Below are positions 10,157 through 20,429 of a stretch of 64,000 bases of DNA, piece by piece. The stretch is from Primula veris. Taxonomy: Eukaryota; Streptophyta; Magnoliopsida; Ericales; Primulaceae. The stretch is taken from contig OY821741.1 of the NCBI GenBank assembly GCA_963682055.1, positions 2,363,501-2,427,500 of the forward strand, read 5' to 3'. Under the pieces are notes generated by a model. It had not been told where the DNA came from, made no database searches, and saw only the letters and a list, made by a program, of their open reading frames with translations. Each line of letters begins with the position of its first letter. Position 1 is the stretch's first letter. Position numbers and translations under genes: made by a program.

Positions 10157-11645
10157 ATATGGCGCAAGATGAGCACCGAGTAAAGACAGGATGGATTATT
10201 GCAATTTCAATACAATTCCGATTGAAGAATTCACTGCCATAAATTTACCTTCTTTTGGAACCTTGTTCCAGGTATAATGAATGGCATGTACGCACATCAA
10301 ATTGAAGGGTTTGAATTCATTTGGAAAAATATTGCTGGTAGCATTTTTGTCGAGAAAGCAAAAAAATCTATTTCCGATGGTGTTGGAAGTGGGTGTATAA
10401 TTTCACACGCTCCTGGAACAGACAAAACTCGTCTCACAATTATGTTTTTAAAAACATATATCCAACTAAATCCAGATTGTCGGCCACTTATAATTGCTCC
10501 TTGTAGCATGTTACTAACTTGGGAAGAAGAGTTTCGAAAATGGAACATAGCTAGGTATACCCTTTCATAATCTTAACAGCACTGAATATTCTGGCCAAGA
10601 AAGTAAATTAGCTGTTAATCTACAACAACAAAAATTGGCGAAAAGGACAGGATCTAGACTTTACTCGCTTGGTTAAGTTGTTCTCGTGGAAAACTGAGAA
10701 AAGTGTTTTGGGGATTAGTTATCAATTATTTGAGGAGTTGGCTAATATCAGTGTCTTAATCGATAGGGGTATAAAGGAAGGAAAAGGGAAAACTAAAGAT
10801 AATGATACAGCAGGACAGATTCATAAAATGTTACTCTTGCTTCCGGGGCTTTTGGTCCTCGACGAGGGTCATATTCCTCGAAATCGTGCAAGTCAAATAT
10901 GGAAAGCACTTTCGGATGTTCAAACCGAAAGAAGAAGAATGCTCTCCGAGACTCCATTTCAAAATAATTTTGAGGAATTATTGAACACTTTTTGTATGGT
11001 TCGGCCAAAATTTTCTGATGAGATCATTTCTCGAAACCCAGGGAATGGGATAGAGAAATGGGCTTCGATGACAAATAGTATTGGGAAAAATGATGACCAG
11101 AAGCTTGAAGAACTAAAGAAAATGATTGGCGAGTTTGTACACGTATACAAAGGCAGTATTCTGAAAGAAAAACTTCCGGGATTACGAGACTTTGTTGTTG
11201 TTTTGAAACCCAGTTACCAGCAGGAAACCCTCCTTGATTTCGTCGCTAACGGTAAAATAACATTTCTAAAAAAAGAAAATTTACTGTCCTTAATAGCTGT
11301 TCACCCTGCCTTGTTTTCCTTTGACTATTCATCTGAAAAAGAAACTCCCATAATTCCCAGGGATGAGTTAGAACGCCGCATAAAGTTTGATCCAAAACCA
11401 AATTCTTAGTAGAACCGATAAGACTCAGCGTGGCAAATAAAGAAAGGGTTTTAATTTTTAGCCAATTTATTGACCCCTTGAAGTTTATTATCAAACAGTT
11501 AAGGAGAAAATTTCATTGGGACCAAGGGCAGAAGATTTTGTACATTGGTGGCGAACACTCTGATAAGGAACGTCAATTATCAATAAATAAACTTAGCGAA
11601 GCTGCTCTAACAAAAAGGCTTCAAACTGCATTGAAGGTATATTAA
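10157..11645 (+). pseudogene. CLASSY (CLSY)-type SNF2 remodeler pseudogene
   Basis: CLSY proteins are SNF2-like helicases that recruit RNA polymerase IV in RNA-directed DNA methylation. Pieces in order: TIPIEEFTAINLPSFGT (about 10205-10260), YAHQIEGFEFIWKNIAGSIF, GSGCIISHAPGTDKTRLTI (Walker A), RPLIIAPCSMLLTWEEEFRKW, SRLYSL, VLDEGHIPRNRASQIWKALS (motif II), LSETPFQNNFEELLNTF (motif III), then helicase-C start RVLIFSQFIDPLKFI to about 11630. At least four frame changes are needed: near 10260, 10555, 10663 and 11400. Two motif glycines are lost: GTGKT is GTDKT (Asp codon 10421-10423) and LSGTP is LSETP (Glu codon 10948-10950). The N-terminus and the helicase-C end are missing. No introns interrupt the helicase part. 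Confidence 0.8.
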
Positions 11646-12020
11646 TTGTTTTCTCATCATTAACCTTTCTTTAAAGCTGATCGGAAAATATCAATACCTA
11701 AAACACTGCTTTCTGAAACCCTTTAATACCTGCTTCTTACCGGATATGCCCTATTGCTGAACTAGTTAGTTAAGGCGAGTTTTTCAACAGGTAGAGTTGA
11801 TTCAACCCATTATTAGAGATTTGAAATGGGTTACAAGTACTATTACAGGAAGATGAACACCAGAAATTTCTGATATTTGTTTTGCTTTAAAAACGCACTT
11901 TTTCTTTTCTTTCTGCCAACATGATTAACTAGTTTGTTTGCCTCTGTAGTTGAGGTTGAGCCATGATGAGATCTCTTGAAGATGCTATGAACCAGCCTTT
12001 GGCAAGACCCATTCAATATT
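11646..12020. other. Non-coding after the CLSY pseudogene
   Basis: No continuation of the helicase-C domain and no other coding region could be read here. Confidence 0.45.
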
Positions 12021-12086
12021 ATGGTTATCAATGATCAACAAGATGCTTTTGTTGATAAGCGAATAAGTGATTTACCAGATAAAACG
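12021..12086 (+). pseudogene. F-box-like first exon, copy 2
   Basis: Twenty-two open codons run from ATG to a plausible donor (ACG|GTATTT), including DAFVDKRISDLPDK, a typical plant F-box opening. It matches the broken copy at 8842-8950, but no continuing F-box exon was found downstream. Probably an orphan exon. It could be the start of another gene whose remainder is lost. Confidence 0.35.
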
Positions 12087-12520
12087 GTATTTCCTCTTCC
12101 CTTAAACTTTTAGTAATGCATGCACATGTTATTCAAATTGCACTTGCTATTTTGGTATAATTTTTTGCAAACTTCGAGTGAAGGGTTGTCTTTGGTTTCC
12201 TCGTAAGTTTACATAAATAGTCTTTTGATATAATATTCACTTTATTGCTTTAATACAGTTTTCATTTTTCTATTTGATTATTAAAACTGAAGCATTAATG
12301 TTTCTTCTGTTTGTCATGATTAAAATCACTTATATTTGATTATTAATCTGGTTGTGCTTATTGGTTTGGTTACTTATTTTTTTGTATAATTTTTCGTAAA
12401 CTTCCAGTGATCAAGATCCTTCTTTTATTTTCCTCAGCCATTTATACTCTTTGTACTGTACATTTTATGATATTCACTTTGTTCCTTTTTACACTCTTTC
12501 AGGTAGAATAATTCTGAGGG
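12087..12520. repeat. Diverged copy of 9.1-9.96 kb
   Basis: Blocks 12110-12260 and 12350-12500 resemble 9135-9290 and 9830-9960. Offsets of about 3.0 kb and 2.5 kb show that one copy gained or lost about 0.5 kb. Together with the two F-box-like exons this points to a segmental duplication flanking the CLSY pseudogene. Confidence 0.6.
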
Positions 12521-13314
12521 GTAGCTACTCTTGCACTCTCTTTAGAGATTTTATGAGGGGTAATTTCCTAGAAATGACATCTTTTATATTCACAAGTTAT
12601 GTAGTGTTAATGACTGTTTTACATTTTTAATTGGTGACCCGACAATTTTATTATCAGAAACGAAAGAAGCAAAAGAAAACAAAGAACCATTGTTAATTCA
12701 GAATACATTACGCAGGAAAGTGCCTTGTTTAGTCGAAGCCTTTAAGCTACACTTAGGTTTAGCTTTTTAATATTATAACTAGCATTTTGATCATCAGTTG
12801 CCAGTTTAAGCTTTTAAACAAGATGGAATGAGAAAAGCCAGCTTGTTTGCTTTAAGATCCAGCTTCCAAAAACCGGTTTCAAATATCAGAAAGACAAAAA
12901 ACAAAAAACCTTATGCCTTAGCTTAATGTAGAAAGAGTTGAGCCAGACCAACCAAATACCCTAATCGCAGTCGTGACCGCACACACCAATCATTCATTTA
13001 CTTAGTTACTGCATTTGGGGGGAAAAACAAATATATACGTTACCGGTCCATGTATATACACCTACCTACTTGAGATGGTAAGTTTTTTGGTTGAAAACTT
13101 GGCGATAAGAAACAATTTCTATATGTTAGCAAGAATTGCCAACTTACAACCTAGACTGAATCCTTAACTCCTTCCTATAGGCATAAAAAGTCGGACTTAC
13201 GAGTAGAAATATAACTTCTCATCACCCACTTTTAATAGTCAATTATAAGGCTTAGTATAAAACATATTAATATGCTACGATTTTTCAAACCAAGCTATAT
13301 CTAACCATTTTCTC
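12521..13314. other. Non-coding, no gene seen
   Basis: No supportable exon or structured repeat. Upstream SCAMP exons were searched for on the plus strand and not found. Confidence 0.4.
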
Positions 13315-13329
13315 ATAATTCTCCCGACA

Positions 13330-13418
13330 GGCAGCAAGATCGGCTTCATAGACAATATGAGAAGGAGGCGCAAATTCCATGTTCTTTAAGTCTTGTATGT
13401 TTATCCCCAGCAGGCATG
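13330..13418 (-). other. Exon-like open stretch, unrecognised
   Basis: On the minus strand an open frame reads INIQDLKNMEFAPPSHIVYE and then ADLAACRENYEKM, followed by a plausible donor (ATG|GTTAGA). The composition is protein-like and unlike its AT-rich surroundings. I do not recognise the family. It probably adds to the fragments collected between 6 and 15 kb. Confidence 0.3.
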
Positions 13419-13577
13419 CATGTTATTATTTATTACGGTTGCTATGACAAAGAATCCCTTTTTGAGAAATTTTTTTCCGTTTAATTGGTAGGTTCATATT
13501 TGAACTTCATTCTGCACATGCCAGATCATAAATTGCTTGCACATATGTCTTGACTATTTTTTTGGGATACTTTACAG

Positions 13578-14583
13578 GGGTACATAATTGCTGCCATGGA
13601 TGTGATTGGCGATAATGTCATAGTTGGGGTAAGAGAGTTTATTATTGTTGTATATTTTGTTAGTTAGTTATTTTGGTATTTTGAGTATTGGGTTGGCTGT
13701 CGGTTGGCTGTTCTACACCCATTATGGTCTGCACGCTATGCTTAGTTCATTTGATCATCATTTGATTCGACATGCACACTTGACCGAGCTTATTAGTTTG
13801 ATAGTTGAGATGATTTAAGTGTGTATGTTTCTTTCTTTTGGTGTATTTTGTTTTACCCGTGATGTTTGGGTGGTAGTATCCGGATCGTAGGAGGCTTTCG
13901 GGCACTCGAAATGGTTTTGTATTATGTATTCTCTACTTAGCCCCTTGGAGTCTTTTCCAGGGGTACTGAACTCTGTATTCTAGCCGTTATTTGTAATAAA
14001 AAACAGTATATTTTGTTAGTTTCTTTCATCCGCACGCTTATGTAAAATATTGAAATACAAATTTTTTTCTCAGGTATTTTACTTCATAGGGTTCGGGTTT
14101 TTTTGTATTGAAATACTGATCAGCATCCGGGTTATTCAGGTGAGACTTCGAAATCATATTACCTGTTACTGTTTTCTACTCCAGAACTTAAACCTGACGC
14201 ATACAATTCTGTTAACAAAATGATTTCAGAACAAAGTTCTACGACTTTGTATAGTGTCTTAGAAATTTCCTTCCATTTTTGTCCTCTGAGTCGAAAATAA
14301 TGGAACATCTGCAACAGATTTTGAAGTTAACGGAAACAAATATTTTTTGATTCATGAATCCAAATATTTTGAGGTTTCCCTTTGTTTCTAACTTTTCTCG
14401 GATGTTTACGGAATAAAGTTTGTAACTATTGGAAACCAGTGATTGGTTTTGCTAGATGATAAAACCAACTCTTTTCAAGAGGCTTTGTTTTTCGTTTATA
14501 ATGGAGCAATACTAAGATGGTATTTGCTTTGTTTTATGCAGCAAGTGTACATGTATTTCCGAGATAGCGGTAAAACATCATAA
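13578..14583 (+). pseudogene. SCAMP membrane protein, last three exons
   Basis: Three exons with good splice borders encode the C-terminal end of a secretory carrier-associated membrane protein (SCAMP), a four-helix protein of post-Golgi and endosomal vesicles. Exon 13578-13628 gives GYIIAAMDVIGDNVIVG. Exon 14074-14139 gives VFYFIGFGFFCIEILIS and IRVIQ, the fourth membrane helix. Exon 14542-14583 gives QVYMYFRDSGKTS and stop. All are in phase 0 and undamaged. The NPF-rich N-terminus and the first three helices are not in the window upstream, so this is a 3' fragment. The alternative, that a huge intron separates it from exons outside the window, cannot be excluded. Confidence 0.75.
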
Positions 14584-15089
14584 ATGAGACGTGAAACTGC
14601 ACAGGCATGATTGTGTGCAACAATATAATTGATGACGACCATTCCCACGTCGTCATGCAACCAAAGCGATTACAGATTCGTAGTGAGAGAGATCCACGCC
14701 TTTTTGTTATATGATACTTTTTTCCTTCGTTTTTATTAAAACAGCGATCTTTCCGATCAAATATAACATTGTTGTTGTGATATACAGTACTATATATGAT
14801 TTATTCATGTGGGATTGTATGTCTAATTCTTGGGCTTCAAAGCGAGATGACTATTTCGATAAACTCTATTTACTACAGGCTTAAAAATAACCGTTTACAG
14901 GTGCTATTTTTCTAGCTCCGCATTTGATCTATTTTGATCAATAATATGGGTAAAACTTAACAACATTCAAAGAAATATACCGATAGCTATAAACAATCCA
15001 ATTTCATAGGTGAAAAGGGACTTAATTAACCATGCTATATTATTCCAATGCGGCTAAATTAAAACATGTAAAATAAAAATGGATGAAAT
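14584..15089. other. Between SCAMP fragment and GH32 gene
   Basis: Presumed 3' flanks of two convergent genes. Nothing else recognisable. Confidence 0.4.
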
Positions 15090-18000
15090 TTAGTTCGAAT
15101 TCAAGGGGAATTGCTTGATAACCGCGGATTTCATGTCCCATATTTTCACTGATGCTGTCACGGTCACTCCCGTAGCATTATTAAATAAGAGAACTTGAGA
15201 AATGCCATTTGGAACATGTGTTGGATAAATTCGCGATGTGATCACTGTTCTCCCTCCTTGAGCAAAACTCTCCACGATCGAATGATCAACCTACATATTT
15301 TTGACAGAAACATTTAATATATTAATTACTTCGTCGTGCTAAAATTCCAAGTATTAACAAGTTTAATTTTTTATATTCGAAATTGATGCACGTGAAAGGC
15401 CACGTTAAGATTAAATTCTCGCCAAAGTTAGCCTCCATGAGTAAATTCGATATCGTTGTCATTGAGTAGCTTTTCTGATAAATAGTTTTTAATCATACCA
15501 ATAATCTCATAAATAGTTTTTCTCCGTCAAGCACAGGAACCGTGCTTCCATAGATGCTTTTGTTAACACCAGAAGCCTTCGATGACCTGAAAAGAATTGT
15601 CACCGTGTTAATTACAAAATTTCATCTCTGGTTTGAGTTTTGTTGAAAGTTGTATTGCAATTAGTTCATCATTTTATAAATTGATCTTCTTTTGTTTTCT
15701 TGCCTGAAAAATCTACGAGTCCAAAGTTAACTAGGTATGAAGTACAAATCAAGATCAGTAAACCAACCTTGACTGATCGGCACAAAAATAAGTGCTTAAA
15801 CTTCCATCGGCAAGCTTAGCAATGTAAAAATAAACAGGTGTAAATTCGGAAAGATTATCGTTCGCAATAACCACAATGCCAAACGGCCCTAAAACACCTC
15901 TCATAGAAGCCCCACTTGAGCTGCAATTGTAGTCTTCATCGGCTTCTCTTTTTGCCTCAAATACCTTTTCTTCAACTTCAAATGTTGTACTTATATCCAT
16001 CTATATAGGATGATATATCGTTTAGAAACTACACAAACATTGTTACCAGAAACTATTTGGTGACATGAAATATTGTTACTAACAAAATTGTTTTGTACTT
16101 TAATAGCAAAAAATAATGACATGAGATATTCTTATCAAAGAAATCATGTAACTATACCTGAGTAATTGAGCTGAAGTGAAGTGGGATTAGTGAACCGGGC
16201 TCAAGCTTAACTCTATCGAATTAAGTATTATTTAACCTGAGTTGGTTCACTTCTTCAATTGGCCATTGTAGTAAGTTAGTTCCAGTGTCCTTGTCAAACA
16301 CTAATGTCCTTGGTAAGCTCTGCAACAATATATACAAACTTACATTCAGGAAATTATAAGCTGGCTTATCTGAGAATGAGAAAAACGCCGGGTAAGTTTA
16401 CAAGAACTTAAAGAAAATAGTGTACCTTTCAAAGTCGAAAACCAAATGCATTGGAACTTATAAACCAAAAAGAGGAAAGGACTAAAATTTGATGAGATGT
16501 TGCATGACTGTTTTCGAGACTCGAACTTTTTTATCAATGCAAACACTAGTTACCTGATCAGCATTTAAAAACCACTTCTTTTAAGTATTCCCTGCTAAAA
16601 ACACACTACTTCCCCCTCCCCCTCACCTCTTAGGCCTATTTCGTGAAAATGTAACTGACTTGTGACTCATGGATGCCTCGCCTCATATGACCGTTTTGAT
16701 CAATTTTTGTAAAACAACCAGTTAAATGTTGCATAACAACAAATATTCTGTAATAGATCGAATAAGTGTCGACGTCTTTTACTAAATCAAACATACACAG
16801 AAAAAGATGACTTATTTAAAAAAAATCGACATCATTGTTTTTTTCGACGAAAGAAAGAAAGAAAGAAAGAAAAAACTCTGCATTGCCATAAAACCTGAAG
16901 TGAAGCCCAACCCTTCAACATGTCAATCTCAAGACCATCACTTTCTGCAATCCAAGACCATAAAATTCTTCTTTTCTTATTTTGGTCATAAAATGACTTG
17001 GCTGCATAAAACTGTCCATAGTCCAGCCATAACCCTACCACCAAATCCGTTGCCACATCATCAGGTGTCCACCTCCTCGTCTCTGTGTCATAAGACCCAA
17101 TCGCGTAATAATCTCTTTGATCATTCCACGAACTCATTTTCAATACGTACTTCACGTTAGGCGCACCTAATGAGGTGTCGAGCCCGTGTGCCTCGGTGGT
17201 AGATACAGGGAAAAAATCAACGCATTCCCACATTCCTGAGTTCGGGATTGAATGCATGACCCCTTCCAAAAGTTCGAAGCTAGTAAAGTCTGTAGTTTGG
17301 TACACAAATGCCATTCCTGTTCCGTTTATCTGCGAGCCTATAGCAATATGCCATGTGTCATCCCCTACTTGCCATGCGGTGGTTGGGTCGCGAAAATCTC
17401 TCCTGAAATCAAAATATAAGATAAACCATATATTGTATCATTCATGGTATTTTATGTAGGTAGATCATCAAGACTATGGTAATCATGACTGAAAGTCTGA
17501 AACTGTCATCGTTTTAAATTGAAGGATTAAAATCTATCAAATTCTAAATTTTTGGGACTACTACAATTCCAAATGAAGGGATTAAGTAACATTTTTGCAT
17601 TAGGATAATATAATTCTTTTGTCACGTAACGTTACTAGATAAGTAGTAATTAAGTAATACTGCTCCCTCCTTCGATATTTTAGCTAACAAAAAACTTAAA
17701 TGATTTTTTTTCAAAAGTATGTAATCAGTATTAATTTTAAGCTATATTATTAGATTTCGTATAAATTATTTAATAATATTATAAGTACCTGAAGACCCCG
17801 CTAGGAGGGACCATGACCGGGTTACCCGCATACTTGACCCAGTGTACAAGGAGAGGGTCAGACAGGTCAGCAGGGTACGCTAGATTTTGCACCTCGACAA
17901 AATCTTTATTTATACCGGTGTATATCATGACGGCGTGATCGTCTGAGAGAAGGGTGGCAGACCCAGTCCAGACGCCTTCGATATCTGAAGGGTTGTCGGG

Positions 18001-20343
18001 CTCCATGGCAATAGGGAGGTGGAACCAGTTGATCATGTCGGTCGACACTGCATGGCCCCATGTTATGTTCCCAAATGCCGCGGAACGAGGGTTGTACTGG
18101 TAGAATAAGTGGTACCATCCCTTGTAGAAAAGTGGGCCTAAGACATGAAAATCCAAAATATACAAAACAAAACAATTACATGTATTTGTATTATAATGAT
18201 GCGACAAAGGTTTCCATGATTTTCACTCAAAGTTATGCAATGACAAAGGTTTTGGTTACCGTTTGGTTGCATGATTATTAGTAAACGGATTAATTAATAT
18301 GAAAAAAAGGTTGGACAATATACATATATATGGCCTCAAAATGATTTGTAATCGAACGAACTAATAATGATGAGATCTAGTTACATTTTATGAATCTAAA
18401 TACATCTTTTGTGGGTACGGTTAGTTAATACACACTTAATTAGGACGAAACTAAATGAGACTTGGGAGCCACGACATCCCCATAACTTCAAAATTTATGA
18501 TTTGTTTTCAATTTTTATCATGTATTTATGCTAAATTTCGTTAAAAACAGTAATTTGACATCCCCAAGATATATGTTTTTCACTTAGCAAGTTAGCTTTT
18601 GTTTTTATAACTACAAAATTTATGATTTGTTTTCAATTTTTATCATGTATTTATACTAATTAAATTTCGTTAAAAATAGTAATTTGACATCCCCAAGATA
18701 TATGTTTTTCACTTAGCAAGTTAGCTTTTGTTTTTATAACTACAAAATTTATGATTTGTTTTCAATTTTTATCATGTATTTATACTAATTAAATTTCGTT
18801 AAAAATAGTAATTTGACATCCCCAAGATATATGTTTTTCACTTATCAAGTTAGCATTCGTTTTTATAACTTCAAGATTTATGATTTGTTTTCAATTTTTA
18901 TCATGTATTTATGCTAAATTTTGTTAAAAATAGTAATTTGACATCCCCAAGATATATTTTTTTCACTTAGCAAGTTAGCATTAGTTTTTATACAAATTCG
19001 ACACCCCGATTGCTTCTTGCCTTCTAAAACAAACTTAGTTTGGGGTAATTTGAGCATATTTATAAGACGGTGGAAAAGTAAAATATATGTAATGGTTTAG
19101 GGGCAAAAGTGCAGTTTTTTGCTCTAATTTAATCTTTAACTTAGTGGCGTAAATTGCTAGATGGGATCTAGCTCACGTGATTTGTACTTTTCTAATGAAC
19201 TTACAAAATAATACTTCTTTACAATAGTACTACCTTAATATAATTAAAAAATGCAAGTAGTATTTTATAAAAGACGAGAACTGGTCATTTATTACGTTTT
19301 AATAAAATGTTCACTTATTAAGGTTTGATTATTAGCTAGACAATGAAAATACTGCTTTCTTATTTTGTAATCAAAGGTTATAAATGCCATCATTTGTATA
19401 ATCTTGTCCATAACATTACATTCGTGGTTTCAAACATAGATAAACAAGTAATTAATTACTAACATTAGTACGTTATTTTGTCTTTTGTTAACTTTCTGTA
19501 ACATAACGTTTATTAGCTATACACGTCATGAATTAGCATGTCCAATCTAATCTTTCTAATTGTCGTAATAACTAAATCCAGACTATTGTTAATTTGCAAG
19601 GTTGAACTATATATTAAAAGTAAACAAAATATACAAATTAATGAAAGGAAAACATACCATTAGGATCTGATTACGATATAGACCAGTAGCATCCCCAGCA
19701 TTAAAGCAACCATTAGAGATAATTAAACATGAAAATAATATTAGTCAGTGTAAGAAACTAACTTTGGATAATAAAACTTATAAGGAATGATTAAGCCTTA
19801 ACTTGTACTTGGTTCTTAGTTATTTAATTGAAATACTAATAGTCCTAAGTCACCCCTAAATTTGTAAATTTTAGTGACTTGATATTTCTTTAGCTGTAGC
19901 TTTTGAGCTCAGCTTCTTTGTTTAAATGCATATCATGAGTTCTGGTTATGCGAATAACCAGCTTAAAAGTATATACTTTCCTTTTTCAAATTCGAACAAG
20001 ACCGTATATTTCCTTAACTAAGAAGCTCCATTAATACAATTTATGTTGAAGCTGCGTAATGACGAGATAAATAAGTAGTTGACTAACCGTTCATCCAGTT
20101 TTTCTCCGGTTGAAAATGATATCCTGTCCTCTGCCAAATCAGCATTTCGTTACTCCAAGGATACGTCGGGATTTCACCAGAAAAATCTTCCGGTGTTTTT
20201 CTTGTATGGTTAATGACTAAGGCTATTAAAGTTGTTACCAAAAATAAACCGACAAAAATTCCAGCCAAATTCTTTAAGGGATTGCGACGGTCGGAATTTT
20301 CAGAGTTCTCATGAAGCCGTGTGTATTGAGCTTCATTGCTCAT
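15090..20343 (-). pseudogene. Vacuolar GH32 beta-fructosidase with in-frame stop
   Basis: Exons: 20088-20343, 19658-19666 (the 9-nt plant invertase mini-exon), 17789-18137, 16895-17402, 16158-16319, 15768-16000, 15499-15586, 15090-15290; 602 codons if the stop is ignored. All borders are GT/AG. The enzyme family hydrolyses sucrose or fructans. Seen: cytosolic tail, membrane anchor 26-44, NDPNG at 85-89 (split over exons 1-3), FRDP 208-211 and WECVD 263-267, the last being the vacuolar form. NDPNG favours a hydrolase over fructosyltransferases, which often have NDPDG. Codon 407 is TAA (16221-16223) where Glu is usual (NNT-stop-FD). The product would be 406 residues, keeping the beta-propeller but losing the beta-sandwich. 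EPDNPSD replaces the usual PDxWYD, also suggesting relaxed constraint. The start is the ATG at 20343; the codon at 20364 is TTG. It could still be a recent null allele. Confidence 0.85.
18482..18992. repeat. Four-copy tandem repeat in GH32 intron 2
   Basis: Units of 125-129 bp begin near 18482, 18607, 18736 and 18865. Each contains TTATGATTTGTTTTCAA, then TTTGACATCCCCAAGATATA, and ends near TTCACTTAGCAAGTTAGC. Units differ by only a few bases, so the expansion looks young. Confidence 0.9.
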
Positions 20344-20412
20344 ATTGCAAGTTTGTATTGGCAATGTTTGAGAAATGAAAATAAAAGTACTTTGTGCATA
20401 TAGTAAAGGGAA

Positions 20413-20420
20413 TTTAAATA
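20413..20420 (-). promoter_or_regulatory. Candidate TATA box of the GH32 gene
   Basis: Read on the minus strand, TATTTAAA lies about 70 bases upstream of the ATG at 20343, a usual distance for a plant core promoter. Another A/T run (TATATATC) is just upstream. Confidence 0.4.
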
Positions 20421-20429
20421 GAGATATAT

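Noticed and set aside
10277..11409. Active SNF2 helicase gene
   Set aside because: Multiple frameshifts and lost Walker A and motif III glycines rule out a working enzyme.
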